From Rhizobium sp. 16-449-1b (GTDB taxonomy: Bacteria > Pseudomonadota > Alphaproteobacteria > Rhizobiales > Rhizobiaceae), in NCBI RefSeq assembly GCF_017741935.1, contig NZ_JAGHMH010000005.1:177168-241167 (forward strand): a stretch of DNA of 64,000 bases, written 5' to 3'. How positions within the stretch are numbered: position 1 is the first letter of the stretch; each line of letters opens with the position of its first letter. Below the pieces are notes generated by a model that saw only the letters and a program-made list of their open reading frames with translations, ran no database searches and was not told the origin of the DNA. The translations under genes were made by a program, and so were the position numbers. Of this stretch, positions 18,381 to 27,747 are shown one piece after another.

Positions 18381-20585
18381 ATGGACAGTGCAGTCGCGGG
18401 AAACCAGGAAACGGCTCCCGAAACCAAGGCGAACGTTCCTCCGCTTGAAGAACTGCTCTCCAGCCCCGAGCGCTTCATCAACCGCGAATTTTCCTGGCTG
18501 CAGTTCAATCGCCGCGTTCTCGAAGAGACGCTGAATACCGAGCATCCGCTGCTCGAGCGCGTTCGCTTCCTGTCGATCTCGGCCGCCAACCTCGACGAAT
18601 TCTTCATGGTGCGCGTTGCCGGTCTCGAAGGGCAGGTGCGTCAGAACATCGTTGTGCGCACGCCCGACGGCAAGACGCCGGCCGAGCAGCTCGAATCCAT
18701 CCTGCAGGAAATCGACAATCTGCAGATGGAGCAGCAGGCCTCGCTGGCCGTGCTACAGCAATATCTCGCCAAGGAAGACATCCTGATCGTCCGCCCAGGC
18801 GCGCTCAGCGAGAGCGATCGCAACTGGCTTGCGACCGAATTCGAGCAGGCGATCTTCCCGGTGCTGACGCCCCTCTCGATCGACCCGGCGCACCCGTTCC
18901 CCTTCATTCCCAATCTCGGCTTCTCGATCGGCCTGCAGCTGGTCAGCAAGAATGGCCGCGAGCCGATGACGGCGCTGCTGCGCCTGCCGCCGGCACTCGA
19001 TCGTTTCGTTCGCCTGCCAGATGACGGCAACACGATCCGCTACATCACGCTCGAGGACGTCGCCAACATCTTCATCTACCGGCTCTACCCGGGCTATGAG
19101 GTGCAGGGTTCCGGTACGTTCCGCATCATCCGCGACAGCGATATCGAAGTCGAGGAAGAGGCGGAAGATCTCGTCCGCTTCTTCGAAACCGCGCTGAAGC
19201 GCCGCCGCCGCGGGTCGGTCATCCGCCTCGAAACCGATTCCGAAATGCCGGCGTCGCTGCGACAGTTCGTGGTGCAGGCAACCAACGTGCCCGATAACCG
19301 CGTGGCCGTTCTGCCGGGCCTGCTGGCGCTGAACACGTTGTCCGAGATCACCAAGGCGCCGCGCGACGATCTGCGCTTCCCCTCCTACAACGCGCGATTT
19401 CCCGAACGCGTCCGCGAACACGCCGGCGATTGCTTCGCCGCCATTCGCGAAAAGGACATGGTGGTTCACCACCCCTACGAGTCCTTCGACGTGGTGGTCC
19501 AGTTTCTGCTCCAGGCTGCGCGCGATCCTGACGTACTGGCGATAAAGCAGACGCTCTACCGCACGTCCAACGACAGCCCGATCGTCCGCGCGCTGATCGA
19601 CGCGGCCGAATCCGGCAAGTCGGTCACTGCGCTTGTCGAGCTGAAGGCGCGTTTCGACGAGGAAGCCAACATCCGCTGGGCGCGCGACCTCGAACGCGCC
19701 GGCGTGCAGGTGGTCTTCGGCTTCATCGAGTTGAAGACCCACTCGAAGATGTCGCTGGTCGTTCGCCGCGAAGAGGGCAAGCTGCGCAGCTACTGCCACC
19801 TCGGCACCGGCAACTATCACCCGATCACCGCGAAGATTTATACCGACCTGTCGTTCTTCACCTGCAATCCTGTCATTGCCCACGACATGGCCAATATCTT
19901 CAACTTCATCACCGGCTATGGCGAGCCGGAGGAGAGCATGAAGCTCGCCGTATCGCCCTATACGCTGCGCTCGCGCATCCTTCGTCACATCAACGAAGAG
20001 ATCAAGCACGCCAAGAACGGCGCGCCGGCGGCCATCTGGATGAAGATGAACTCGCTCGTCGATCCCGAAATCATCGACGCGCTCTATACGGCGAGCCACG
20101 CCGGCGTCGAGATCGATCTCGTCATCCGCGGCATCTGCTGCTTGCGCCCGCAGGTTCCCGGCCTGTCGGAAAACATCCGCGTCAAGTCGATCGTCGGCCG
20201 CTTCCTCGAGCACAGCCGTATCTTCTGCTTCGGCAACGGTCACGGCCTGCCATCGGATAAGGCGCTGGTCTACATCGGCTCCGCCGACATGATGCCGAGG
20301 AACCTCGATCGTCGCGTCGAAACGCTGGTTCCGCTCATCAATCCGACCGTGCATGAGCAGGTTTTGTCACAGATCATGCTTGGCAACCTCATTGACAATC
20401 AACAAAGCTACGAGATATTGGCCGACGGGACGTCAAGGCGCATGGAGGTGCGCAAGGGCGAGGAGCCGTTCAACGCGCAACAGTATTTCATGACCAATCC
20501 CAGCCTTTCGGGCCGTGGTGAAGCGTTGAAATCCAGTGCGCCAAAGCTGATCGCCGGCCTTCTTTCCGGCCGCACGAAACGATAA
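18381..20585 (+). CDS. ppk: Polyphosphate kinase 1
   Basis: 734 residues, normal for PPK1. Reversible synthesis of polyphosphate from ATP at the membrane periphery. The N-terminal domain contains [19 protein letters not shown]. The two phospholipase D-like catalytic domains include [20 protein letters not shown], and the autophosphorylated histidine region is [18 protein letters not shown] precedes the ATG. It is followed after 12 bases by ppx, so the synthesising and degrading enzymes share a transcript. A Pho-box-like promoter suggests induction by phosphate starvation. Confidence 0.97.
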   Translation: MDSAVAGNQETAPETKANVPPLEELLSSPERFINREFSWLQFNRRVLEETLNTEHPLLERVRFLSISAANLDEFFMVRVAGLEGQVRQNIVVRTPDGKTPAEQLESILQEIDNLQMEQQASLAVLQQYLAKEDILIVRPGALSESDRNWLATEFEQAIFPVLTPLSIDPAHPFPFIPNLGFSIGLQLVSKNGREPMTALLRLPPALDRFVRLPDDGNTIRYITLEDVANIFIYRLYPGYEVQGSGTFRIIRDSDIEVEEEAEDLVRFFETALKRRRRGSVIRLETDSEMPASLRQFVVQATNVPDNRVAVLPGLLALNTLSEITKAPRDDLRFPSYNARFPERVREHAGDCFAAIREKDMVVHHPYESFDVVVQFLLQAARDPDVLAIKQTLYRTSNDSPIVRALIDAAESGKSVTALVELKARFDEEANIRWARDLERAGVQVVFGFIELKTHSKMSLVVRREEGKLRSYCHLGTGNYHPITAKIYTDLSFFTCNPVIAHDMANIFNFITGYGEPEESMKLAVSPYTLRSRILRHINEEIKHAKNGAPAAIWMKMNSLVDPEIIDALYTASHAGVEIDLVIRGICCLRPQVPGLSENIRVKSIVGRFLEHSRIFCFGNGHGLPSDKALVYIGSADMMPRNLDRRVETLVPLINPTVHEQVLSQIMLGNLIDNQQSYEILADGTSRRMEVRKGEEPFNAQQYFMTNPSLSGRGEALKSSAPKLIAGLLSGRTKR

Positions 20586-20597
20586 AACTGGACCTGC

Positions 20598-22121
20598 ATG
20601 GTTGAATCAGAAGCCCAGGGGCGCCTTCCAGGGATTGCCCCGGTCTCCGTTGTCGATATCGGGTCGAACTCGATCCGTGTGGTCATCTATGAAGGCTTGT
20701 CGAGATCGCCCACGATCCTTTTCAACGAAAAGGTTCTCTGCGGTCTCGGTAAGGGCATAGCGCTCACAGGCAAGATGGACGAGGCCAGCGTCGAACGTGC
20801 GCTTTCCGCTCTGCATCGCTTCAAGGCGCTGTCCCATCAGGCACGCGCGGCCACCATGTACGTGCTGGCGACGGCTGCTGCCCGCGAGGCCTCGAATGGC
20901 CCGGATTTCATTCATCGTGCCGAAACCATCCTGCAGCGCAAGGTGCGCGTTCTCTCGGGCGAAGAAGAAGCCAAGTTCTCCGCGCTCGGCATCGTCAGCG
21001 GCTTCTACACGCCAGATGGTATCGCCGGTGACCTGGGCGGTGGTTCGCTGGAACTGATCGACATCAAGGGCAAGGAACTCGGCCAGGGCGTGACGCTGCC
21101 GCTCGGCGGCCTGCGCCTGTCGGAATATGCTGGCGGCTCGATGGAAAAGGCCCGCACCTTCGCCCGCAAGCACGTGAAGACCATATCCAAGCTTCTGGCC
21201 AAGGGCGAGGGACGGACGTTCTACGCCGTGGGTGGCACCTGGCGAAACATCGCCAAGCTTCACATGGAGATGACCAACTATCCGTTGCACATGATGCAGG
21301 GCTACGAGATCTCGCTCGAACAGATGATGCTGTTTCTCGACCAGGTCGATGCAGCAAGGGACTCCAAGGACCCCGCCTGGATGGCGGTTTCGAAGTATCG
21401 CCGCGCATTGCTGCCCTTCGGCGCGATTGCGATGAAGGAAGTGCTGAGCGTCATGAAGCCCTCGGTGATCTCCTTCTCAGGGCAGGGCGTGCGTGAAGGC
21501 TATCTCTACTCGCTTCTCTCCGAAAGCGAACGCCGTGCCGATCCGCTGCTGGAAGCGGCTCGCGAACTGGCGATCCTGCGTGCCCGCTCGCCCGAACATG
21601 CCCGCGAGCTCTCGGAATGGACCGGCCGGATGATGCCGTTCTTCGATATCTTGGAGACGCCGGAAGAAGCCCGTTATCGCCAGGCCGCCTGCCTGCTCGC
21701 TGACATCAGCTGGCGCGCCCATCCCGATTATCGCGGCCTGCAGGCGCTGAACATCATCGCTCACACGTCCTTCGTCGGCATCAGCCATCCCGGCCGAGCC
21801 TTCATCGCGCTCGCCAATTACTACCGCTTCGAAGGCCTGCACGACGACGGCGCGACCAGCCCGCTGGCAACGATCGCGACGCCGCAATATGTCGAGCGCG
21901 CCAAGCTGCTCGGCGGCATGCTGCGAGTGGTCTACCTGTTCTCGGCCTCGATGCCCGGCATCGTCCGCAACCTGACCTTCCGCAAGTCCAACGATCCCGA
22001 TCTCGACCTCGAATTCGTGGTGCCCTCGGAGTATCGCGATTTCGCCGGCGAGCGCCTCGAAGGCCGCCTGCAGCAGCTTGCGAAGCTCACCAACAAGCGC
22101 CTGGCGTTCCGCTTCGAATAG
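20598..22121 (+). CDS. ppx: Exopolyphosphatase (Ppx/GppA family)
   Basis: 507 residues. An actin-like ATPase fold with the phosphate-1 motif VVDIGSNSIRVVIYE and the phosphate-2 motif GDLGGGSLELIDI; the C-terminal HD-like helical part follows. It removes terminal phosphate from polyphosphate and may also hydrolyse pppGpp, since the family does both. It lies 12 bases after ppk and ends at a strong GC-rich terminator. It opposes Ppk in polyphosphate turnover. Confidence 0.94.
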   Translation: MVESEAQGRLPGIAPVSVVDIGSNSIRVVIYEGLSRSPTILFNEKVLCGLGKGIALTGKMDEASVERALSALHRFKALSHQARAATMYVLATAAAREASNGPDFIHRAETILQRKVRVLSGEEEAKFSALGIVSGFYTPDGIAGDLGGGSLELIDIKGKELGQGVTLPLGGLRLSEYAGGSMEKARTFARKHVKTISKLLAKGEGRTFYAVGGTWRNIAKLHMEMTNYPLHMMQGYEISLEQMMLFLDQVDAARDSKDPAWMAVSKYRRALLPFGAIAMKEVLSVMKPSVISFSGQGVREGYLYSLLSESERRADPLLEAARELAILRARSPEHARELSEWTGRMMPFFDILETPEEARYRQAACLLADISWRAHPDYRGLQALNIIAHTSFVGISHPGRAFIALANYYRFEGLHDDGATSPLATIATPQYVERAKLLGGMLRVVYLFSASMPGIVRNLTFRKSNDPDLDLEFVVPSEYRDFAGERLEGRLQQLAKLTNKRLAFRFE

Positions 22122-22152
22122 CGCTGCCGCCGTTCAATTCCATCCAAACAAA

Positions 22153-22182
22153 ACGGCCCCCGCTCTTTCGAACGGGGGCCGT
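22153..22182. terminator. Bidirectional terminator after ppx
   Basis: 10-bp perfect stem ACGGCCCCCG/CGGGGGCCGT around a 10-base loop. The minus strand has the better U-run (TTTTGTTT). It separates convergent ppx and the phytase-like gene. Confidence 0.85.
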
Positions 22183-22200
22183 CTTGATTTCGAGCGCTGC

Positions 22201-23559
22201 TTACTTGGCGTTCAGCAGTTCGCCGACTTCGAGCAGGCTGAACTCGTTGTCGTCAGCCTTGTCGACGGCGCGGCCGGCCGAGAAGGGCAGGTTGTTGTCG
22301 TTGCCGACCACGATATGGGTGGCATCGACGCGGTCGACGTTCTCGATCGTCACGAACGGCATGTCGTAGACGCCATCCTTGGTGCCGGCCTTCTTCTTGT
22401 TCTCAGGATCCTTGATATCGAGAAGGTCGATATAGCCGATCTTGCGTACGGCGCCGTTCACGTTGGCGTCGTTGAACTCGATCTTGTAGATGCGCTTCAG
22501 CTCGGCGGGAGCCTCGAAGCAATCGGCCTTCGGCTGCTTGGGATCGGCGCAGGCCTTGTCCTTGCTGCCGGCGCCGTTGTCACGCTCGATCACCAGCGCG
22601 GTGGTGTCGTCGAGCATGTTGAAGTCGCCGATCGCGATGCCCTTTTCTTCCAGCGGATAGAGCCAGCTGCGGCCGGTCCAGTTCTTGGCCGCCGTGTCGA
22701 ACTCGATGATGCGCAGGCCCGTGCGGCCGTCGACCGCCTCGACCTTGCCGTCGTCCTGGAAGAGGGGGCCTTCGAGCAGGCCGTAGAGCTTGCTGCCGTC
22801 CTTCGACATCGCAAGGCCTTCGAAGCCACCGGAACGCTTCACGTTGAAGGCGGGCATCTTGGCGACCGGGTTTGCCGGGACCGAGAGCGTCGGGTGGTCG
22901 GGCGACAGCACCGGCTTGCCGTTGACGACGGTCGAAATCACGTCGGTCAGCTTGCCCTCGGTGTCGAACTTCAGGATGTAGGCGCCGAACTCCTCGCCGA
23001 TCCAGAAGCCGTCGGCGACCGGCTGGATGGATTCGATATCGAAATCAGCACCTGTGAGGTAACGCTTCTCCACACCTTCAAGCACGATCGGGAAGGGAGC
23101 CTTCTTGTCGGGATCGGACAGGAACAGGTTCTTGACGACCTCGACCTTGCCGGTGGCCCAATCGAACTTCACCTGATGCAGGAAAAGCATGGCGTCGCTG
23201 GAGTTGGCCTTCGAGCCGAAGCCGTTGTCGGACAGCGTCCAGAACGTGCCGTCTTCCATGGTCTTGATGCCGGAGAAGCCCTGGATCGGCTGTCCGTCGA
23301 AGGGCAGCTTGAGGTCGGTCACGCGCGCGCCGTCCTTGCCCGGAACGGTGCCGAGCGCCTCGGTGCGCTTGCGATCCGGCGTCGTAAACTTGCCGGAGTG
23401 CTTGAGGAATTCGGGTGCATCGGCGGGAGCCGGCACCATGGTGTTCGCCGGCAAAATAGCCTGGCCGGCGAGCTTTGCGGGAAACTGCTGCTGGTCGGCC
23501 ATGGCCGAACCGGCGATCAAAAGAACAAATGAAACAGAAGCAAGAAGAGCATTTTTCAT
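22201..23559 (-). CDS. Secreted esterase-like/phytase-like beta-propeller protein
   Basis: 452 residues from the ATG at 23559, which follows a GGGGGT site; the earlier ATG at 23571 has none. A signal peptide (MKNALLASVSFVLLIAGSAMA) directs export to the periplasm. The mature part matches the esterase-like activity of phytase family domain: GFSGIKTMEDGTFWTLSDNG, SIQPVADGFWIGEEFG, FEGLAMSKDG, GDFNMLDDTTALVIERDN. Members are predicted phosphoesterases in many alphaproteobacteria, few of them tested. Its place beside ppk-ppx suggests a role in phosphorus supply, but that is inference. Confidence 0.8.
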   Translation of the reverse strand: MKNALLASVSFVLLIAGSAMADQQQFPAKLAGQAILPANTMVPAPADAPEFLKHSGKFTTPDRKRTEALGTVPGKDGARVTDLKLPFDGQPIQGFSGIKTMEDGTFWTLSDNGFGSKANSSDAMLFLHQVKFDWATGKVEVVKNLFLSDPDKKAPFPIVLEGVEKRYLTGADFDIESIQPVADGFWIGEEFGAYILKFDTEGKLTDVISTVVNGKPVLSPDHPTLSVPANPVAKMPAFNVKRSGGFEGLAMSKDGSKLYGLLEGPLFQDDGKVEAVDGRTGLRIIEFDTAAKNWTGRSWLYPLEEKGIAIGDFNMLDDTTALVIERDNGAGSKDKACADPKQPKADCFEAPAELKRIYKIEFNDANVNGAVRKIGYIDLLDIKDPENKKKAGTKDGVYDMPFVTIENVDRVDATHIVVGNDNNLPFSAGRAVDKADDNEFSLLEVGELLNAK

Positions 23560-23604
23560 CGAAACCCCCATGTGATGGAATGCGGGCTTCGATTAGCAGG
23601 CCTC

Positions 23605-24675
23605 TTATGTCGGCGCTTTGACACCCGCGTGAAGCTTTGGTGACGCTATGCGGTCGTCCGCCTTGACGAGGGAGATCACGCCGAGGCTCTGTCCGCGCCC
23701 CTTGACGGCGTGTTGCCCGAGATCCTCCGCCACAACCTTGGCCGGCAGCTGGATCCGCTGGGCGAGGTCGGTCGATATCAGCACCGAGCGGTTCAGCGTC
23801 TTGCAGAGCGATTCAAGCCGCGACGCGGTGTTGATCGTATCGCCGAAATACGTGATCTTGTGATGGTCGACGCCGATTTCCGCGGTGATGATGCTGCCGC
23901 CATGAAGCGCGGCGCGCAACCTCGGCACCTGCCCATAGGTCGTCAGCCAGCTCTCGGCATCCGCCTCGATCGCATTGATGATATCGAAGATGCAATTGAC
24001 GCAGCGCGCGAATTTGACCCCGCGGTCGAGCGGCCAGGTAATGATGGCGGCATCGCCGACATAGTCGACAATCGTTCCCTTGTACTTGCGCACCGGCTCG
24101 GCAAAGGCCGCAAACAGCGAGCTCAGCATCTGCTGCGCGCGCAGATCGCCATGCTTCTCCGCGAAGGTCGTCGAATCGACAAGGTCGATGAAAAGAAACA
24201 CCCGCTCTTCGCTGACCGGCTTGCGGTAGCGGCTGACGAGCATGCTGGTGAACACTTCGCGGCCCAGCAACTCGCGAACTCTGAGAACGAAAATCATCAG
24301 CGAGCACACGGCAAGCGCATAGAGAAAGGCGTTGAACGGCAGCACCACCATGTCGACCCAGGAATGGGGGATGACAATGCCCGTTCCCCATAGGGAAAGG
24401 CCGGCTGCCGCGAAGCCGATGCTCATCAGCACTTCGTAGATGAAAAGCTCCGCGAGGAAGAAGGTCAGCGTCGGCAGCGCCTCGACACGGTTGCGCAGTT
24501 CACGAAAGATCACCTTTCGCTCGAAGGCGATGATCGGCATGCCCATGCACAGGGCGAAGACGGCGCCGATGAGCGGGCGGCTGTCCTGGAAGAACATCAC
24601 GCTGTAGAGCACGCCGCTTCCCGCCATGACGAGCATGATCAGAAGCCAGTTCTGGACTGGAGATACTTCTCTCAT
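23605..24675 (-). CDS. Membrane-bound class III adenylate/guanylate cyclase
   Basis: 356 residues. The N-terminal third has about four membrane helices (residues ~8-28, 33-50, 68-97, 105-128), and a class III nucleotidyl cyclase domain follows from ~155. First metal-binding Asp in FLFIDLVDSTTF, second in YVGDAAIITW, and GDTINTASRLE is the conserved late motif. The product is probably cAMP; rhizobia carry many such cyclases. Monocistronic by spacing. The membrane part is not a recognised sensor family to me. Confidence 0.88.
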   Translation of the reverse strand: MREVSPVQNWLLIMLVMAGSGVLYSVMFFQDSRPLIGAVFALCMGMPIIAFERKVIFRELRNRVEALPTLTFFLAELFIYEVLMSIGFAAAGLSLWGTGIVIPHSWVDMVVLPFNAFLYALAVCSLMIFVLRVRELLGREVFTSMLVSRYRKPVSEERVFLFIDLVDSTTFAEKHGDLRAQQMLSSLFAAFAEPVRKYKGTIVDYVGDAAIITWPLDRGVKFARCVNCIFDIINAIEADAESWLTTYGQVPRLRAALHGGSIITAEIGVDHHKITYFGDTINTASRLESLCKTLNRSVLISTDLAQRIQLPAKVVAEDLGQHAVKGRGQSLGVISLVKADDRIASPKLHAGVKAPT

Positions 24676-24813
24676 AAGGGTCTTTTCGTTCAGCCTTGGC
24701 CAGCGTGCGTCTCAAGCAATGTAGGCGCGCGAAAGCCCTTTCGGAAGGGGATTGGATATCCGTCCCGAAAAGATTTAGCTGAATGATTGGGCGCAGTTAT
24801 GGCCTGAAATGAG

Positions 24814-24834
24814 GCGACGCAAAATTTGCGTCGC
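24814..24834 (-). terminator. Palindrome just after rnd, probable transcription end
   Basis: Arms GCGACGCAAA and TTTGCGTCGC around one base, ending 3 bases beyond the rnd stop codon. No long U-run, so termination is plausible but not certain. Confidence 0.45.
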
Positions 24835-24837
24835 GAC

Positions 24838-25983
24838 TTACAGAGCGACCGTCTCGACCTTCTTGCCGACGAAGCGCAACGCGACGTCGCCCTTGATCAG
24901 CTGCAAAGCGGGATCGCCGAACAGCTCACGACGCCAGCCGCGCAGCGCGCCCACATCGGCGTTTTCGCCCTCGGCGGCGATCTTGTCCAGATCCTCGCTG
25001 TTGGCGATCACCTTGGGCGCGACGCCGTGCTTTTCCGAGATCAGCTTCAACAGAACCTTCAGGAGCTCGGCTGCGGCCGCGGCTCCCTCCGGCGCCTGGG
25101 TCTGTCTCGGCGCATGCGGCATCTCGGCCTTCGGCAGCGCCAGGGCCGTATTCACTGCCTCGACGACGGCGGCGCCAGCCGACGACCGTTCCCAACCCTT
25201 CGGGATGGTGCGCAGGCGGCCAAGCGCTTCGGCGTCTTTCGGCTGCTGCTGGGCGATCTCGTAGATCGCGTCGTCCTTGATGACGCGCGAACGCGGCACG
25301 TTGCGGCTGCGTGCTTCACGCTCGCGCCACGCGGCCACGTATTTCAGCACGGCAAGTTCCTGCGGCTTGCGCAGGCGCATCTTCAGGCGCTGCCAGGCGT
25401 CGTCGGGATGAATGTCGTATGTCTCTTTCGCCTCGAGCACATCCATCTCCTCGGAGAGCCACAAGGAGCGGCCTTCGCGCTCGAGCTCTGCCTTGAGATA
25501 GAGGTAGACGTCGCGCAGATGCGTCACGTCGGCCAGTGCATAGTCGAGCTGCTTTTCGGAAAGCGGACGGCGGCTCCAGTCGGTGAAGCGCGACGACTTG
25601 TCGATCTGCACGCCCTTGGTGCGGCTGACCAGCTGGTCGTAGGAGACGGAATCGCCGAAGCCGCAGACCATTGCCGCAACCTGCGTGTCGAAGATCGGAT
25701 GCGGAATGAGGCCGCCCCGGTTGTAGATGATTTCGATATCCTGGCGCGCGGCGTGGAACACCTTCAGCACGCTGGAATTGGCCATCAGCTCGAAGAAGGG
25801 TTTCAGGTCGAGACCCTTGGCCAGCGGATCGACAAGCACTTCCGTCGTCGGGCTCGCCATCTGGATCAAGCAAAGCTCCGGCCAGAACGTCGTCTCTCGC
25901 AGAAACTCGGTGTCGATAGTAATGAATTCTGACTTGGCCAGCTCGATGCAGGCCGCCTCCAAATCGGCGGTTGTTTCAATCAT
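24838..25983 (-). CDS. rnd: Ribonuclease D
   Basis: 381 residues. A 3'-5' exoribonuclease of the DEDD family: Exo I is ITIDTEFLRE near residue 20, Exo II lies around VFHAARQDIEIIYN, and Exo III is DYALADVTHLRDVY. An HRDC domain follows (residues ~215-290: YVAAWREREARSRNVPRSRV). It trims tRNA and other structured RNA 3' ends. It is transcribed away from the divergent region before the multicopper oxidase stop. Confidence 0.94.
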   Translation of the reverse strand: MIETTADLEAACIELAKSEFITIDTEFLRETTFWPELCLIQMASPTTEVLVDPLAKGLDLKPFFELMANSSVLKVFHAARQDIEIIYNRGGLIPHPIFDTQVAAMVCGFGDSVSYDQLVSRTKGVQIDKSSRFTDWSRRPLSEKQLDYALADVTHLRDVYLYLKAELEREGRSLWLSEEMDVLEAKETYDIHPDDAWQRLKMRLRKPQELAVLKYVAAWREREARSRNVPRSRVIKDDAIYEIAQQQPKDAEALGRLRTIPKGWERSSAGAAVVEAVNTALALPKAEMPHAPRQTQAPEGAAAAAELLKVLLKLISEKHGVAPKVIANSEDLDKIAAEGENADVGALRGWRRELFGDPALQLIKGDVALRFVGKKVETVAL

Positions 25984-26066
25984 CTCAATTCATTCGCAGG
26001 ATAGACATAGTTGAACCTTCCTTCTCCTTTCGGCCCAATATGTCAACCGCTACCGGCAAAGAGTGG

Positions 26067-27482
26067 TCAAACAACCCTGACATAACTCGTCATGCCGGTC
26101 TTCTGATGCTCGATGATGTGGCAATGCAACAGCCAATCGCCGAGATTGTCGGCCACGAAGGCAAGCTGCACCTTCTCGTCGGGCTGCACCAGATAGGTGT
26201 CGGTGACGAGCGGCATCACCTCCCGCGTGGACGATGAGAGCACCGTGAAGCTCATCCCGTGCAGGTGGATCGGATGCGTGTGCGGCGTCACGTTCTCCAG
26301 CTGCAGGATATAGCTCTTGCCGAGCTTCAGTTCCGAAAGCGGTGCGGTCGGGTCACTCGTGTCGCCCGGCCACGGCACCTTGTTGATGGCCCAGAAGCTG
26401 TAGCCCAGCGTCCCGCAGATGCTGTCGACGGGCGCATTCTCGGCGGTGGCGCTGAGCACGACCGAGATCTTCTCCGCCGTGGAGAGGTCCGCCTTCAAGA
26501 CGAGATTCTCTGCAAGCGCTGCGAGATCGCCGACATTGCGCTTGAGCGAGGTGCCGACCGAACGCAGCTTGGCGATCGTTTTCGGCGTCGTCCCGCGAAT
26601 GTCCTCGAGCGTCGCAACCGCGCCTTCGGAATCTGGCATGCGAACGGCAAGATCGAGCCGCTGGCCGGGACCGATCAGCAGCAGGTCGAGCGGGAAGCGC
26701 TTCGGTACCGGGTTGCCGTCGATCGCGATCACGGTCGCCTCGGCGCCTTCCATCTTCAGCGAGAAGATGCGTGTTACGTCGGTGACGGCGATGCGCAGGC
26801 GGATCAGGCCGCCGGCCGGCGCGTCATATTGCGGTTCCTGGTGCCAGTTCGCTGTGCGGACAGTTCCGTAGGTGCCGGTCTTCGCCGCATCGCGCGGCCG
26901 GAACGCGGCAATGAACTGGCCGTCGCCACCAAGCCGCCAGTCGCGCAGGTTCAGCACCACTTCGGAATCGAATGTCGGGTCGGCCGGATCGTCGACCACG
27001 ATCACGCCGGTCATGCCCTGGCCCATCTGCGCCAGCGTGTTGCAGTGCGGATGATACCAGAACGTGCCGGCATCGGGCGGCGCGAAGGCGTAGTCGAAGC
27101 TGTCGCCGGTATAGACGTAGGGCTGCGTCATGAACGGCACGCCGTCCATCTTGTTGGGAATGCGCAGGCCATGCCAGTGAATGGTGGTGGGTTCGTCAAG
27201 CGTGTTGGTCAGCCGCGCCGCATAGGGCTTGCCCTTGGTCATCTTGAGCACGGGCGGCATCGCCGCACCGCCATGCGCGTCACCCCCCACAGCATCCCAA
27301 GTCATGATGTTCTTGGTCACGCCGGCGTCAGTCAGCGTTGCCTGCGTCTTCAGCGCTTTCAGCACTTGCGGCTCGGGTGCCGCCTCCGCCATGCCGAACT
27401 TGCCGGCGATGCCGATGCCTACGCCGTAAGCGCCGGCGACGGCGGAAGCCTTCAGAAGGTTGCGGCGGGTGAGGAGGGGCAT
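26067..27482 (-). CDS. Periplasmic multicopper oxidase
   Basis: 471 residues with a twin-arginine signal (TRRNLLKASAVAGAYG), so exported folded. All four copper-binding motifs are present: HWHGLRIP, WYHPHCNT, HTHPIHLHGMSF and HCHIIEHQKTGM, the last carrying the type 1 copper ligands with axial Met. Cupredoxin domains are in the usual order. It resembles laccase/CueO/bilirubin oxidase-like enzymes; there is no Met-rich insert of CueO, and no copper gene is adjacent, so copper detoxification is not shown. GGAG lies eight bases before the ATG. Confidence 0.9.
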   Translation of the reverse strand: MPLLTRRNLLKASAVAGAYGVGIGIAGKFGMAEAAPEPQVLKALKTQATLTDAGVTKNIMTWDAVGGDAHGGAAMPPVLKMTKGKPYAARLTNTLDEPTTIHWHGLRIPNKMDGVPFMTQPYVYTGDSFDYAFAPPDAGTFWYHPHCNTLAQMGQGMTGVIVVDDPADPTFDSEVVLNLRDWRLGGDGQFIAAFRPRDAAKTGTYGTVRTANWHQEPQYDAPAGGLIRLRIAVTDVTRIFSLKMEGAEATVIAIDGNPVPKRFPLDLLLIGPGQRLDLAVRMPDSEGAVATLEDIRGTTPKTIAKLRSVGTSLKRNVGDLAALAENLVLKADLSTAEKISVVLSATAENAPVDSICGTLGYSFWAINKVPWPGDTSDPTAPLSELKLGKSYILQLENVTPHTHPIHLHGMSFTVLSSSTREVMPLVTDTYLVQPDEKVQLAFVADNLGDWLLHCHIIEHQKTGMTSYVRVV

Positions 27483-27747
27483 GGCGGGACTCCGGAGAAT
27501 GTCGATGTGTCCTCTTTAAAGTTGACCGCGACCTTCAGCAATATGCCTCGTGCAGCCGAACTGCCGCGGAGCTTGGCATATGATAAGGTTGCAACCGCGT
27601 CGAAAACCGCCCGCAAAGCACGCGTGAGCCGTGCCAAGTCTTGACAAATCAGGCCGTCCATGCGCTTTTCCGCCCGATTTTCTTGTCGGCGCGAGAGAGC
27701 TTTTGAAGCCCCTGCTGCCGTCTTCAAGCCAAATACTGGAAATTGAG

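Noticed and set aside
23607..23624. Second Pho box before the phytase-like gene
   Set aside because: Only 10 of 14 positions match and it overlaps the 3' end of the cyclase gene; kept only as a remark.
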